From assembly GCF_963678865.1 (NCBI RefSeq), contig NZ_OY787459.1, positions 2,756,501 to 2,820,500 of the forward strand: a DNA stretch of 64,000 nt, read 5' to 3'. Under the pieces are notes generated by a model. The model saw only the letters and a list, made by a program, of their open reading frames with translations, was not told the DNA's origin and did not search any database. The DNA comes from Maridesulfovibrio sp. (GTDB taxonomy: Bacteria; Desulfobacterota; Desulfovibrionia; Desulfovibrionales; Desulfovibrionaceae). The translations under genes were made by a program, and so were the position numbers. Below, piece after piece: positions 17,486 through 25,398 of the stretch (its first letter is position 1; the number at the start of each line of letters is the position of its first letter).

Positions 17486-18270
17486 ACAAGCCTTTCGGGT
17501 TCTTCCTGCGGGAGGTATTTGGGATCTTTTGAAAATTCAACCAGCTTTTCGTAGATTGCCGAACCGATATTGATGCCCTGAGCGATCATTTCCGGGCCGT
17601 ACTCTTTACCGGTATTGGTCCTGAAGGTGGATTCGATGGATTTGATAACTTCAAGACCTTTGGGGAATTTTTCGATAATTTCCTCAACGGTCCAGTCTTC
17701 GTAATCGCAAATCTCCCAGAGGGTGGTGGAAAAGTTGTCCGGTCCCCAGCGGAATTTGTCCGCATCGTAAAGTGCACCGCTGAGCAGTTTCAGCTCCGGA
17801 TCATTTTCAATGGGCTGTTCCGGTTTGAATGCTTCGTGCCGGGCGATGGATTCGGCGATAAGTTCTTTGCTTCGTTCGGAAAGCGGGTAGTTGCTCAGAA
17901 TTACCTTGGAGGTTTCTGAGCCGCGCAGGGCATGGTTTTCGTCCAGACGGCAGCAATCGTGAAGAAGACCGCAGAACTGGGCCAGCAGAACCAGCTCGCG
18001 GACCCGGTCGCCGTCCATATCTTCGCCTTCCTTGAGGATGATTGCCCCGGCCTCTATGGCTACCTTTTTAGAATGGTAGATGCCGTGGGCATATTCGTCG
18101 TAAAGAAAAGGAAGAACATCTTCCTGCAACCTGATAATCAACGGGTGGTCGAAAAACATGTCCCGTGCAAATTCTATCTGTGTTTCAAGGTCCCGGTAAA
18201 AGATCGGGACTGGCAGGGCCGAGGCCATTGCCTTTGCTTCTCTTTTTAGGTCGGTAAGCAGCTTATTCAT
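17482..18270 (-). CDS. HD-domain phosphohydrolase-like protein
   Basis: A 262-residue cytosolic protein. The HD-superfamily ligands are visible: a His in HGIYHSKKV, the HD pair in CGLLHDCCR, a later HEAF and a C-terminal DADKF segment, in the usual order for a metal-dependent phosphohydrolase. The substrate is unknown. It overlaps the 3' end of the sigma factor gene by 8 bases and the TPR gene start by 4 bases, so it is firmly inside the rpoH operon. The family includes nucleotidases and (p)ppGpp hydrolase relatives, but this protein lacks the extra domains of RelA/SpoT, so no specific function is assigned. Confidence 0.8.
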   Translation of the reverse strand: MNKLLTDLKREAKAMASALPVPIFYRDLETQIEFARDMFFDHPLIIRLQEDVLPFLYDEYAHGIYHSKKVAIEAGAIILKEGEDMDGDRVRELVLLAQFCGLLHDCCRLDENHALRGSETSKVILSNYPLSERSKELIAESIARHEAFKPEQPIENDPELKLLSGALYDADKFRWGPDNFSTTLWEICDYEDWTVEEIIEKFPKGLEVIKSIESTFRTNTGKEYGPEMIAQGINIGSAIYEKLVEFSKDPKYLPQEEPERLV

Positions 18271-19231
18271 TTTCAGGTATCCAGTCCTGTGAAAAGTCTT
18301 TAACTGATTCAGCCAGATGTTCCCTCAATTTTTTCAGCAGTCTTGCTTCAATCTGGCGAACTCTTTCCCTTGTTACCCCGAACTCTTCACCGATTTCTCT
18401 GAGTGTTCTGGGAGAATCGGACAAAAGGCGGTCGTTCAGGATTACCTGTTCCTTATCATTGAGATTTGGAACAATTGCCCTGAGCTGGTCAAGAAGTAAT
18501 GTGGAAATCTCCTTGTTGGCAAGGGTTTCTTCAACTCCGGGGCCGAGATCAGGCAGAAAATCCATGCGTGTGGCCTCGGAATCTTCACCGAACTTAAGGT
18601 TCAGGGAAAGATCGTTTTTGGCCAGACGCTGGTCCATTTCCGTAATTTCCTCTTCGCTGACGTTCAGATTTTTCGAAAGCTCAGAAGTCGTCGGATCAAA
18701 GCCAAGGGCTTGTAATCTCTGCCTTTCTTTGTTGAGGTTGTAAAAAAGTTTGCGCTGGGTCTGGGTGGTTCCTATTTTGACCATGCGCCAGTTGTCCATG
18801 ATGTATTTCAGGATGTAGGCTTTGATCCAGAAGGCAGCATAGTAAGAAAATTTGATGCCTTTGTCGGGATCAAATTTATTCACGGCCTTCATCAGACCCA
18901 CGTTGCCCTCCTGAATGAGATCGAGCACATTCTGCATCCAGCGGCGCTGGAAATCCATAGCGATCTTGACCACCAGCCTCAAATGCGAGGATACAAGCCT
19001 GAATGCAGCCTGCTGGTCCCCGTTTTCCTGAACCCGTTTGGCAAGCTGAAATTCTTCGTCCGGTTCCAGCAGCGGAAAGCGGCTGATTTCCTGCAGATAT
19101 AAATGAAGGGGATCCTTGGTTGCGACTTCTCCTTTTGCCCTTGGTGTAGGCAGGAAGTCATCCTTAGGGGGAAGTTTTACCTCTTCATTTTCAACAGGTT
19201 CAAGTTCTAACGTCTCTTTTTTTGATGACAT
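18263..19231 (-). CDS. rpoH: RNA polymerase sigma factor, RpoH (sigma-32) type
   Basis: A 322-residue sigma-70-family protein without the large N-terminal region of RpoD. Region 1.2/2.1 begins at DPLHLYLQEISRFPLL; region 2 includes the core-binding DLIQEGNVGLMKAV and the aromatic -10 melting stretch; the RpoH box QRKLFYNL follows; region 4 ends with the helix-turn-helix TLREIGEEFGVTRERVRQIE. It should direct heat-shock or envelope-stress transcription. The N-terminal 35 residues are charged and variable. It heads an operon with HD-domain, TPR and lipoprotein genes and is divergent from metH, an order I recall from Desulfovibrio genomes. Confidence 0.88.
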   Translation of the reverse strand: MSSKKETLELEPVENEEVKLPPKDDFLPTPRAKGEVATKDPLHLYLQEISRFPLLEPDEEFQLAKRVQENGDQQAAFRLVSSHLRLVVKIAMDFQRRWMQNVLDLIQEGNVGLMKAVNKFDPDKGIKFSYYAAFWIKAYILKYIMDNWRMVKIGTTQTQRKLFYNLNKERQRLQALGFDPTTSELSKNLNVSEEEITEMDQRLAKNDLSLNLKFGEDSEATRMDFLPDLGPGVEETLANKEISTLLLDQLRAIVPNLNDKEQVILNDRLLSDSPRTLREIGEEFGVTRERVRQIEARLLKKLREHLAESVKDFSQDWIPENE

Positions 19232-19516
19232 TGGCCAGTTTATATTATCCTGTTCGACTGAATTTATTTGAATAATTTATTGTAAACAAAAGGTCTAACC
19301 TGTAACTTACAAGGGTATAGTTTTTATTTGTCCTTTTCAATGTTTTTAAGTAGAAGCGTTTTCTACGCCAGACAGCTGATAAAGCACCATCTGCAGCCCA
19401 TCATGCCGGACATCTTGTCCGCTGCTATTCCACAGGATAAGATTTCATCAAAAAGTAAAATTAATGATCAGCCTTTTGGTTGAATTAAAAATTAAATAAA
19501 AAGTGGAGCGTTAGAC
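19232..19516. other. Divergent rpoH/metH intergenic region
   Basis: An AT-rich 285-base region between two divergent operons; it should contain both promoters. On the minus strand a GATAAT box lies about 12 bases before the rpoH start. An imperfectly placed palindrome CGGACA-TCT-TGTCCG sits at 19407-19421 on the metH side and could be an operator. No riboswitch fold that I can recognise and no open frame with support. Confidence 0.4.
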
Positions 19517-21937
19517 ATGCCTGATTTTCGCAAAGCCCTCAGTGACGGGAAAATATATTTTTTCGACGGTGGATACGGAACCTTTTTGCAAAGCAGAGGG
19601 CTGCCTGCTGGTATGTCTCCGGAACTTTTCGGTTTGCAGAGTCCCGATGTAATTAAATCCGTTCATAAAGATTACGTGGATGCCGGGGCCAATGTGCTGA
19701 CCACCAACACCTTCGGCGGCAGCAGGCCCAAGCTGGGTGCAGACGTAGACGTCACCGGCCTGAACCGTGAGATGGCTCTTCTGGCCCGCTCAGTTGCCGG
19801 GGACAATGTTTTTGTTGCCGGTAGTGTAGGCCCCACAGGACATTTTGTACAGCCTCTCGGTGAAATGACCTTCAAGGAAATGGTCGAAATTTACAAAGAG
19901 CAGATCAGCGGCCTTGTGGAAGGCGGAGTTGATCTGATTCTAGGCGAAACTCACTTTGACCTCGCCGAAGCAAGGGCTGTGGTCATTGCAGCCCGTGAGG
20001 TCTGTTCTTTGCCCGTGGCTTTGTCCATGACTTTTGAATCCCCGAACGCCTGCCTGACCGGAACCAGTCCGGCCACATTTATTGATACCATGCAGAATAT
20101 GGGCGTTGAACTGATGGGTACCAACTGTTCAGCCGGGCCGGAACAGATTCTGGAAGTGCTGAAAAATATGCAGCCCCGACTTTCCTCTCCCCTGCTGGTG
20201 GAGGCCAATGCAGGACTTCCCGAACTGGATGAGAACCGCAACACCGTCTTCCGTCTGCAGCCCGAACTTTTTGCCGAGCAGTCGGTAAAATTTGTAGATG
20301 TAGGTGCAAAATTTATTGGTGGTTGCTGCGGAACCGGACCGGACCATATCCGCGCCCTGCGACAGGCCGTGGGCGATGCTTCGTGGAAACGTCCTGTACC
20401 GCAGGATGATTGCCAGATGGTGCTGACTTCCCGCGCACAGACCGTAAAGATCGGTTTTGAGCAGCGCGGCGTGATCATCGGCGAGCGCATCAACCCCACC
20501 GGAAAAAAGGTACTTATTGAAGAATTGCAGAAAGGGCAGTTTACTCAGGCCATGAAGTTTGCTGAAGAGCAGTTGTCAGTAGGCGCGCCTGTTCTGGATG
20601 TGAACGTGGGGGCTCCCATGGTTGATGAGGTTGAAATTCTGCCCGCGCTGGTCAAGGAAATTTTCTCCCAGCACTCAGCACCGCTGTCCATTGATTCCAC
20701 CAATGCGGATGCTGTTGAAGCAGCCCTCTGGGAATACCCCGGTTCTCCGCTGGTTAATTCCATCAGTGGCGAACCCGGACGCATGGAACGTCTGGGACCT
20801 TTGTGCAGGAAATTCGGTGCGCCTTTTATCCTGTTGCCTATTGTCGGCAGCAAGCTGCCCATCACCTGCGCTGAAAAGGTGGAGGTTGTCTCCGAACTGC
20901 TTAAGCAGGCTGATGATCTTGGCATTCCGCGCAGACTTATTATGGTTGACGCGCTGGCGCTAACCGTTTCCTCCAAGCCCATGGCCGCACGCCATTGCCT
21001 TGATTTTATCAAGCATTGCCGCGAGGAATGGAACCTGCCCACCGTGCTGGGGCTCTCCAATATTTCTTTCGGTCTCCCGGCCCGCGAACTGCTTAACTCC
21101 AGCTTCCTGACCCTTTGTCAGGGACAGGGCATGTGTGCGTTTATTTCCAACCCCAACTCGGTGCGTCTGCGTGAAGCGCTTTATGCCAACGAAGTCATGC
21201 TTGCCCGTGATCCTCAAGCCGAGCAGTACATTGAGCGTTACGCTGATTGGACTCCCTCCGGTGACGGCGGTCAATTCGGGGCTGCAGGAGGCGCTAAGAA
21301 AGCCGATAAGTCCGGGGCTGAAAATCTTTTTGATGCAGTAGTCAAGGGTGACCGGGGATCAATTGTAGCCCTTGTTGAACGTGACCTTGAAGGCGGACGT
21401 GAGCCTTTTGAGCTGGTTAATCAGGAACTCATCCCGGCGATTATGGAAGTTGGTGAGAAGTACGAACGCAAAGAATATTTCCTGCCCCAGCTTCTGCAGT
21501 CCGCTGAAACTCTGCAGAAAGGGTTTGAAAAACTCAAGCCCCTGCTCGAAGCTTCCGGTGATGCCGAGGAAAAAGTAACCATAGTCATGGCGACTGTGGA
21601 AGGCGATATTCATGACATCGGCAAAAACATTGTCTGCCTGATGCTCAAGAACCACGGATACAATGTCGTTGACCTCGGGAAAGACGTTCCCGCAACAACC
21701 ATTGTTGATGCTGCTGAAGAGCATGGAGCAAAAATCGTCGGTCTTTCCGCACTGATGACCACCACCATGGTCAAGATGGAAGAGACCATCAACTTGATTA
21801 AAGAACGCAATCTGAACATCAAGGTCATGATCGGCGGTGCAGTTATCACCGGGGGATTCTGCGAATCCATCGGTGCGGACGGTTGGTCCACGGATGCCGT
21901 TGCTGCGGTAAAAGTCGCCAAAAACCTGCTGCAATAA
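19517..21937 (+). CDS. metH: Cobalamin-dependent methionine synthase, short form
   Basis: An 806-residue enzyme transferring a methyl group from methyltetrahydrofolate through cobalamin to homocysteine. Domain order: homocysteine-binding barrel (about 1-290) with the zinc cysteines in GTNCSAGP and GGCCGTGP; pterin-binding barrel (about 310-565) starting IIGERINPTGKK; cobalamin cap (about 600-680); and B12-binding Rossmann domain with the DIHDIGKNIV motif whose His ligates cobalt. It stops there: the C-terminal S-adenosylmethionine-dependent reactivation domain of the 1,200-residue enzyme is absent. Short forms are known in anaerobes, which need a separate reactivase. The ATG has a GGAGCG site. 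Confidence 0.95.
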   Translation: MPDFRKALSDGKIYFFDGGYGTFLQSRGLPAGMSPELFGLQSPDVIKSVHKDYVDAGANVLTTNTFGGSRPKLGADVDVTGLNREMALLARSVAGDNVFVAGSVGPTGHFVQPLGEMTFKEMVEIYKEQISGLVEGGVDLILGETHFDLAEARAVVIAAREVCSLPVALSMTFESPNACLTGTSPATFIDTMQNMGVELMGTNCSAGPEQILEVLKNMQPRLSSPLLVEANAGLPELDENRNTVFRLQPELFAEQSVKFVDVGAKFIGGCCGTGPDHIRALRQAVGDASWKRPVPQDDCQMVLTSRAQTVKIGFEQRGVIIGERINPTGKKVLIEELQKGQFTQAMKFAEEQLSVGAPVLDVNVGAPMVDEVEILPALVKEIFSQHSAPLSIDSTNADAVEAALWEYPGSPLVNSISGEPGRMERLGPLCRKFGAPFILLPIVGSKLPITCAEKVEVVSELLKQADDLGIPRRLIMVDALALTVSSKPMAARHCLDFIKHCREEWNLPTVLGLSNISFGLPARELLNSSFLTLCQGQGMCAFISNPNSVRLREALYANEVMLARDPQAEQYIERYADWTPSGDGGQFGAAGGAKKADKSGAENLFDAVVKGDRGSIVALVERDLEGGREPFELVNQELIPAIMEVGEKYERKEYFLPQLLQSAETLQKGFEKLKPLLEASGDAEEKVTIVMATVEGDIHDIGKNIVCLMLKNHGYNVVDLGKDVPATTIVDAAEEHGAKIVGLSALMTTTMVKMEETINLIKERNLNIKVMIGGAVITGGFCESIGADGWSTDAVAAVKVAKNLLQ

Positions 21938-22026
21938 GGATGAATGCGGGTTTTTGAGTTATTTTATGGAATCTGCTAATGCGTGTTTATTGCGCATTTG
22001 AAGATAAGCCCCCTGTTGGAGGGAAA

Positions 22027-22512
22027 ATGAAAGTATATATGAAAACGAGTATCCTGCTAGTGCTGCTGCTTGTTCTTTCGGTCGGCTGCAAGAAGGCTGA
22101 GACCGCTGAAGGTGTTGATACCATCAATGCTCAAGGGATTCAGGATATTATCGCCAAAAATAAAGGGAAAGTCATACTGGTCAATTTCTGGGCAACATGG
22201 TGTCCTCCCTGTCGGGCGGAAATTCCGGAGTTGATCGAACTGCGTAAGAATTTCTCTGATGATGAGCTGGTGATGATCGGTGTTTCCGTTGATGAAAGCA
22301 GCGATCTGGTGAATGATTTCATGCATAGTGACATTGAATTCAACTATCCTGTCTATTTTGCTGCCGACGATGTGGGGGGCGCTTTCAGGATACAGTCCAT
22401 CCCTAGAACCATGCTTTACGATACAGCTGGGAAGCGGGTCTTCGATAAAGAGGGCAGCTATCCCGGAGCTATGTTTGAAAGATATATAAAGAAGATGTTA
22501 AAGGATCGGTAA
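22027..22512 (+). CDS. TlpA/ResA-type thioredoxin lipoprotein
   Basis: A 161-residue protein with a lipobox (SVGC) and a thioredoxin fold containing the redox pair in ATWCPPCRAE, followed by the TlpA-like signature VNFW, the cis-Pro segment IQSIPRTM and a PVYFAADD stretch. It is tethered on the periplasmic side and probably reduces disulfides, for example in cytochrome c maturation or oxidant defence. Start 22027 is chosen because TTGGAGGG lies directly upstream; the frame continues to 21979 without a site. It lies 89 bases after metH and 6 bases before the acetyltransferase gene, so a small operon is likely. Confidence 0.9.
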   Translation: MKVYMKTSILLVLLLVLSVGCKKAETAEGVDTINAQGIQDIIAKNKGKVILVNFWATWCPPCRAEIPELIELRKNFSDDELVMIGVSVDESSDLVNDFMHSDIEFNYPVYFAADDVGGAFRIQSIPRTMLYDTAGKRVFDKEGSYPGAMFERYIKKMLKDR

Positions 22513-22518
22513 GCGCGG

Positions 22519-22980
22519 ATGGTGAAAATTAGAAAAGCGTTGATGGCTGATGCAAAGATAATCCATGCCATCATTAAAGATCGGACAAAGGACGCCATGG
22601 TTTTGCCGCGCCCTTTAAATTCCATTTACAGTCATCTGCGCGATTTTTTTGTTGCCGAGAGCGATGACGGAGACATTATCGGCTGCTGTGCACTTGCCAT
22701 AAGCTGGGATTGTCTGGCAGAAGTCCGGTCTTTGGTTGTTGTGCCTGAAGCTCGCGGTTCCAATCTGGGAGCACAGATGGTGGAAGCCTGCATTCAGGAA
22801 GCGCGTGAACTTGGTGTTTGCGACGTGTTTGTTTTGACAAATATTGAGAAGTTCTTTGCAAAACTTGGTTTTGTGGAAACAGATAAGCATGTGTTGCCCC
22901 AGAAGATCTGGGCTGACTGCATCAACTGTCCCCAGTTCCCGGATTGTGATGAAATTCCAATGACTATAAAACTGAAATAA
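22519..22980 (+). CDS. GNAT acetyltransferase, short ArgA type
   Basis: A 153-residue GNAT-fold enzyme: the acetyl-CoA loop is visible in VVVPEARGSNLGAQMVEA (motif A) and the C-terminal strand in FAKLGFVETDKH. The tail IWADCINCPQFPDCDE with three cysteines is typical of the short N-acetylglutamate synthase-like proteins of deltaproteobacteria, which open arginine biosynthesis. The ArgA assignment rests on that recalled tail and is not certain; other amino-acid N-acetyltransferases are possible. It begins 6 bases after the thioredoxin gene and is followed 13 bases later by hpt, so all three are probably co-transcribed. Confidence 0.78.
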   Translation: MVKIRKALMADAKIIHAIIKDRTKDAMVLPRPLNSIYSHLRDFFVAESDDGDIIGCCALAISWDCLAEVRSLVVVPEARGSNLGAQMVEACIQEARELGVCDVFVLTNIEKFFAKLGFVETDKHVLPQKIWADCINCPQFPDCDEIPMTIKLK

Positions 22981-22993
22981 AAGGAAAACTATC

Positions 22994-23518
22994 ATGGGCC
23001 ATAGCCTTAAAGAAGTTTTTTCTAGAGAAATAATTGCTGATAGGATCAAAGTTTTAGGCAAGGAAATTTCCGAAACCTACGGTCAGGAACCGTTGGTCTG
23101 CGTATGTGTATTGAAGGGGGCCTACCTTTTCTTTGCTGATATTACCCGCGCGCTCTCATCTGACCCTGAAATTGATTTCGTCCGTCTTTCCAGCTACGGA
23201 GCCGGAACCAGCCGCACAGGAAACATGAATTTTTCTAAAGATTTGGAAGTTTCTATTGCCGATAAGCACGTGCTGATCATCGAAGATATTGTCGATACCG
23301 GCCATTCGGTGGAGTTTCTTAAGCATGTTTTTGAAAAACGTAACCCGCTGAGCGTGAAAACCTGTGCTCTGATTGATAAAAGGGAACGTCGTGAAATTGA
23401 TCTGGAAGTTGAATTTCCCGGTTTTATTCTCGATCATGGTTTTCTTGTGGGATACGGAATGGACTATGCTGAAAAATACAGGTATTTAAGTGCAGTGTAT
23501 GAACTGGAAAGAGCCTGA
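22994..23518 (+). CDS. hpt: Hypoxanthine phosphoribosyltransferase
   Basis: A 174-residue purine salvage enzyme forming IMP or GMP from hypoxanthine or guanine and PRPP. The PRPP-binding signature VLIIEDIVDTGHS is exact for the family, the LKGAYLFFADI pyrophosphate loop is near residue 40, and the C-terminal VGYGMDYAEKYRYL closes the base pocket. It has an AAGGA ribosome site 7 bases before ATG. It follows the acetyltransferase gene closely. Length and motifs are normal, and nothing is unusual. Confidence 0.96.
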   Translation: MGHSLKEVFSREIIADRIKVLGKEISETYGQEPLVCVCVLKGAYLFFADITRALSSDPEIDFVRLSSYGAGTSRTGNMNFSKDLEVSIADKHVLIIEDIVDTGHSVEFLKHVFEKRNPLSVKTCALIDKRERREIDLEVEFPGFILDHGFLVGYGMDYAEKYRYLSAVYELERA

Positions 23519-23594
23519 TTTTAAGGCGTTTTGTTCATAGAATTGTTATAAAAGTTAGTCGGTTAAACCAATTTAATGGCAGGTAGATCGGTCC

Positions 23595-25052
23595 ATGATA
23601 ATTACGTGTTCAAACTGCGGAACCAAGTTCAATTTACCGGAAAGTAAGATTCCGGCAGGCGGGGCAAAGGTTAAATGCTCCAAATGCGGGAATATTTTTA
23701 AGGTAACCCCTCCAGCTCCTGAGCCGGAGGATGAAGTTGAGTCCATGCTTGAAGAGGAGCAGCCAAAACCTGCACCTAAGCCGGAGCCCAAGCCTGCGCC
23801 TAAACCGGAACCTAAACCGGAACCGGAACCGGAGCCTGAACCCGAGTCGGATCCTGACTTTGATGACGACCTTTTCGATGAGGCTGCGGATGAGTTAGGC
23901 GGTGAACTTGGTGAAGATCCGTTCGGTGATATTGGTGTTGATGATGCCGGTGAAGCTGCCGCGGCTGATTCTGACGATCTTGAAGATGATCTGTTCGGTT
24001 CTGACGACAATTCTGCAGATGCTGAAATCGGTGCTGATCTCTTTGACGATGACGATGACCTGTTTGCAGAGCCTGCTGCTGATGAAACGCCTGCCGAAGC
24101 CGAAGAAGACGATTTTGATATAGATGATGAGCTATTCGGTGCTGATGATGAGCTGGAAGCAGCTGCACCCGTTTCCGAAGAAGTCAGTGAAGACCTCTTT
24201 GATGATGACGATCTTTTCGGAGACGAAGATGATGGCGCGGATTTTTCTGAGGACAATCTTTTTGATGATGACGAAGAGATTGTAGAAGATGACGGTGCCT
24301 TTGAAGATGAAAATTTTGCCGAAGAAGATTTTGAAGAGGACGAAAATTTCGAAGAAGAGGATTTCGATGAAGACGACGGACTCTCTCTTGATGATGGCGA
24401 AATAGCCGGATTCGATCTTGATGACAACGAAGTTTCCGGATTCGATCTTGATGATGACCTCGGCGCGTCTCCTTCTAAAAAAAGTAAGAAAAAGGGTAAG
24501 AAAGGGTTGATCATCACCTTGGTCGTATTGATCCTTTTTGCTGGCGGAGCCGGGGCAGCCTGGTATCTCAAGGTCTGGGAAAGCCTGCCTTTCAGTCTTC
24601 CTTTCGTCACTTCCGACGATGCCGGAACAACTGATTCGAACGAGCCGCCTTCCAAGCGTTTCAGCAAGTTCTCCTTCAAAGATCTGCGTCAGTTCTATGT
24701 CAATAATGACAAGGCCGGGCAGCTTTTTATCATTGAAGGCAAGGTAGTCAACAATTTCAGCCAGCCCAAGGAGCTGATAGAGGTTGAAGCACAGCTGTTT
24801 GATGACAAGGGACAGGTACTTGATTCCAAGCGTCTGCTTTGCGGAAATACACTTTCCCTGTTCCAGCTGGAAGTGCAGTCCAAAGAGGAAATTGAGGCCG
24901 GACTTGGCTCCAAGGTCGGCATACTCTCCAACAACACACTGCTCAAGCCGGGTATGGATACGCCCTTCATGGTCGTGTTTTTCAAGCCCTCGCCAGCAGT
25001 TAAAGAGTATGTCATAAACGTTGTCGACGCCAAGAATCCGCCTAAGAAATAA
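23595..25052 (+). CDS. Zinc-ribbon/DUF3426 membrane protein with acidic repeat linker
   Basis: A 485-residue protein in four parts. Residues 1-37 form an MJ0042-type zinc ribbon with two CxxC pairs (CSNCG and CSKCG). Residues 43-80 are a Pro/Lys/Glu repeat (PKPEPKPAPKPEP style). Residues 85-295 are extremely rich in Asp and Glu, with short FDDDD/LFGDDD/FDLDD repeats. One membrane helix (about 305-325) precedes a DUF3426-like domain of about 130 residues (GQLFIIEGKVVNN), probably periplasmic. Such proteins occur in many proteobacteria, and the role is unknown. The ATG has a GGCAGG site. The repeats create a false Ser-rich frame on the other strand. Confidence 0.85.
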   Translation: MIITCSNCGTKFNLPESKIPAGGAKVKCSKCGNIFKVTPPAPEPEDEVESMLEEEQPKPAPKPEPKPAPKPEPKPEPEPEPEPESDPDFDDDLFDEAADELGGELGEDPFGDIGVDDAGEAAAADSDDLEDDLFGSDDNSADAEIGADLFDDDDDLFAEPAADETPAEAEEDDFDIDDELFGADDELEAAAPVSEEVSEDLFDDDDLFGDEDDGADFSEDNLFDDDEEIVEDDGAFEDENFAEEDFEEDENFEEEDFDEDDGLSLDDGEIAGFDLDDNEVSGFDLDDDLGASPSKKSKKKGKKGLIITLVVLILFAGGAGAAWYLKVWESLPFSLPFVTSDDAGTTDSNEPPSKRFSKFSFKDLRQFYVNNDKAGQLFIIEGKVVNNFSQPKELIEVEAQLFDDKGQVLDSKRLLCGNTLSLFQLEVQSKEEIEAGLGSKVGILSNNTLLKPGMDTPFMVVFFKPSPAVKEYVINVVDAKNPPKK

Positions 25053-25058
25053 AGGCAT

Positions 25059-25150
25059 GCCTCCGGCGGCCCTACCGGGAGTCCCTCCGGGGGCTTAAAC
25101 CCTTTTTGTAAAAAGGGTTTAAGAATCCCAAAAACTTTTAATAGTTTTTA
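25059..25150 (+). repeat. CTCCGGCGG-type intergenic repeat, forward copy
   Basis: Begins with GCCTCCGGCGGCC 6 bases after the stop of the zinc-ribbon gene, continues with CCCTCCGGGGGC and a 14-bp perfect hairpin (arms 25094-25107 and 25110-25123), and ends AAAAACTTTTAATAG. Copies with the same plan occur at 26759-26841 (same orientation) and at 25322-25393 and 26919-26991 (opposite orientation). Confidence 0.75.
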
Positions 25151-25195
25151 TTTGGGCATAGCTTGTGAGATTGTGCTGCTTAGAATGTAATTTGT

Positions 25196-25235
25196 GGCGG
25201 GAGATATGGCTTTAAGCTGAATCTCCCGCCTTTTT
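25196..25235 (+). terminator. Strong rho-independent terminator
   Basis: Ten-bp perfect stem GGCGGGAGAT/ATCTCCCGCC (25196-25205, 25221-25230) with a 15-base loop, followed by TTTTT. It lies 144 bases after the zinc-ribbon gene stop, past a repeat copy, so it ends either that operon or an unseen small RNA. Confidence 0.88.
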
Positions 25236-25321
25236 ATATGTGTATTTAATTTAGGGCGGTCTGCCGGAAAAGCACTTCGTTTATCGATAGATGCTTTTAT
25301 GGAAACAGGGCAAAGCCCGAT

Positions 25322-25393
25322 AAAAAGTTTGGAAGGGGGAGTCCAGAGGTGGAAACTTTTCCCAAAAGTTTCCCCCTCTGGCCGCCGGAGGCC
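25322..25393 (-). repeat. CTCCGGCGG-type repeat, reverse copy carrying the radA ribosome site
   Basis: Inverted copy: AAAAGTTTGGAAGGGGGAGTCC, then a long hairpin (arms 25343-25360 and 25364-25381), then GCCGCCGGAGGC. The GGAGG at its end (25387-25391) is 7 bases before the radA ATG and is the only ribosome site visible there. Confidence 0.78.
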
Positions 25394-25398
25394 CACCC

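Noticed and set aside
23573-24679. 368-codon minus-strand Ser-rich frame
   Set aside because: It is the complement of the Asp/Glu (GAT/GAA) repeat of the zinc-ribbon protein; the Ser run is a mirror effect.
25130-25235. Small RNA gene ending at the 25196 terminator
   Set aside because: No convincing promoter within the 80 bases upstream; TTGTGA and TAGAAT boxes are only 12 bases apart.
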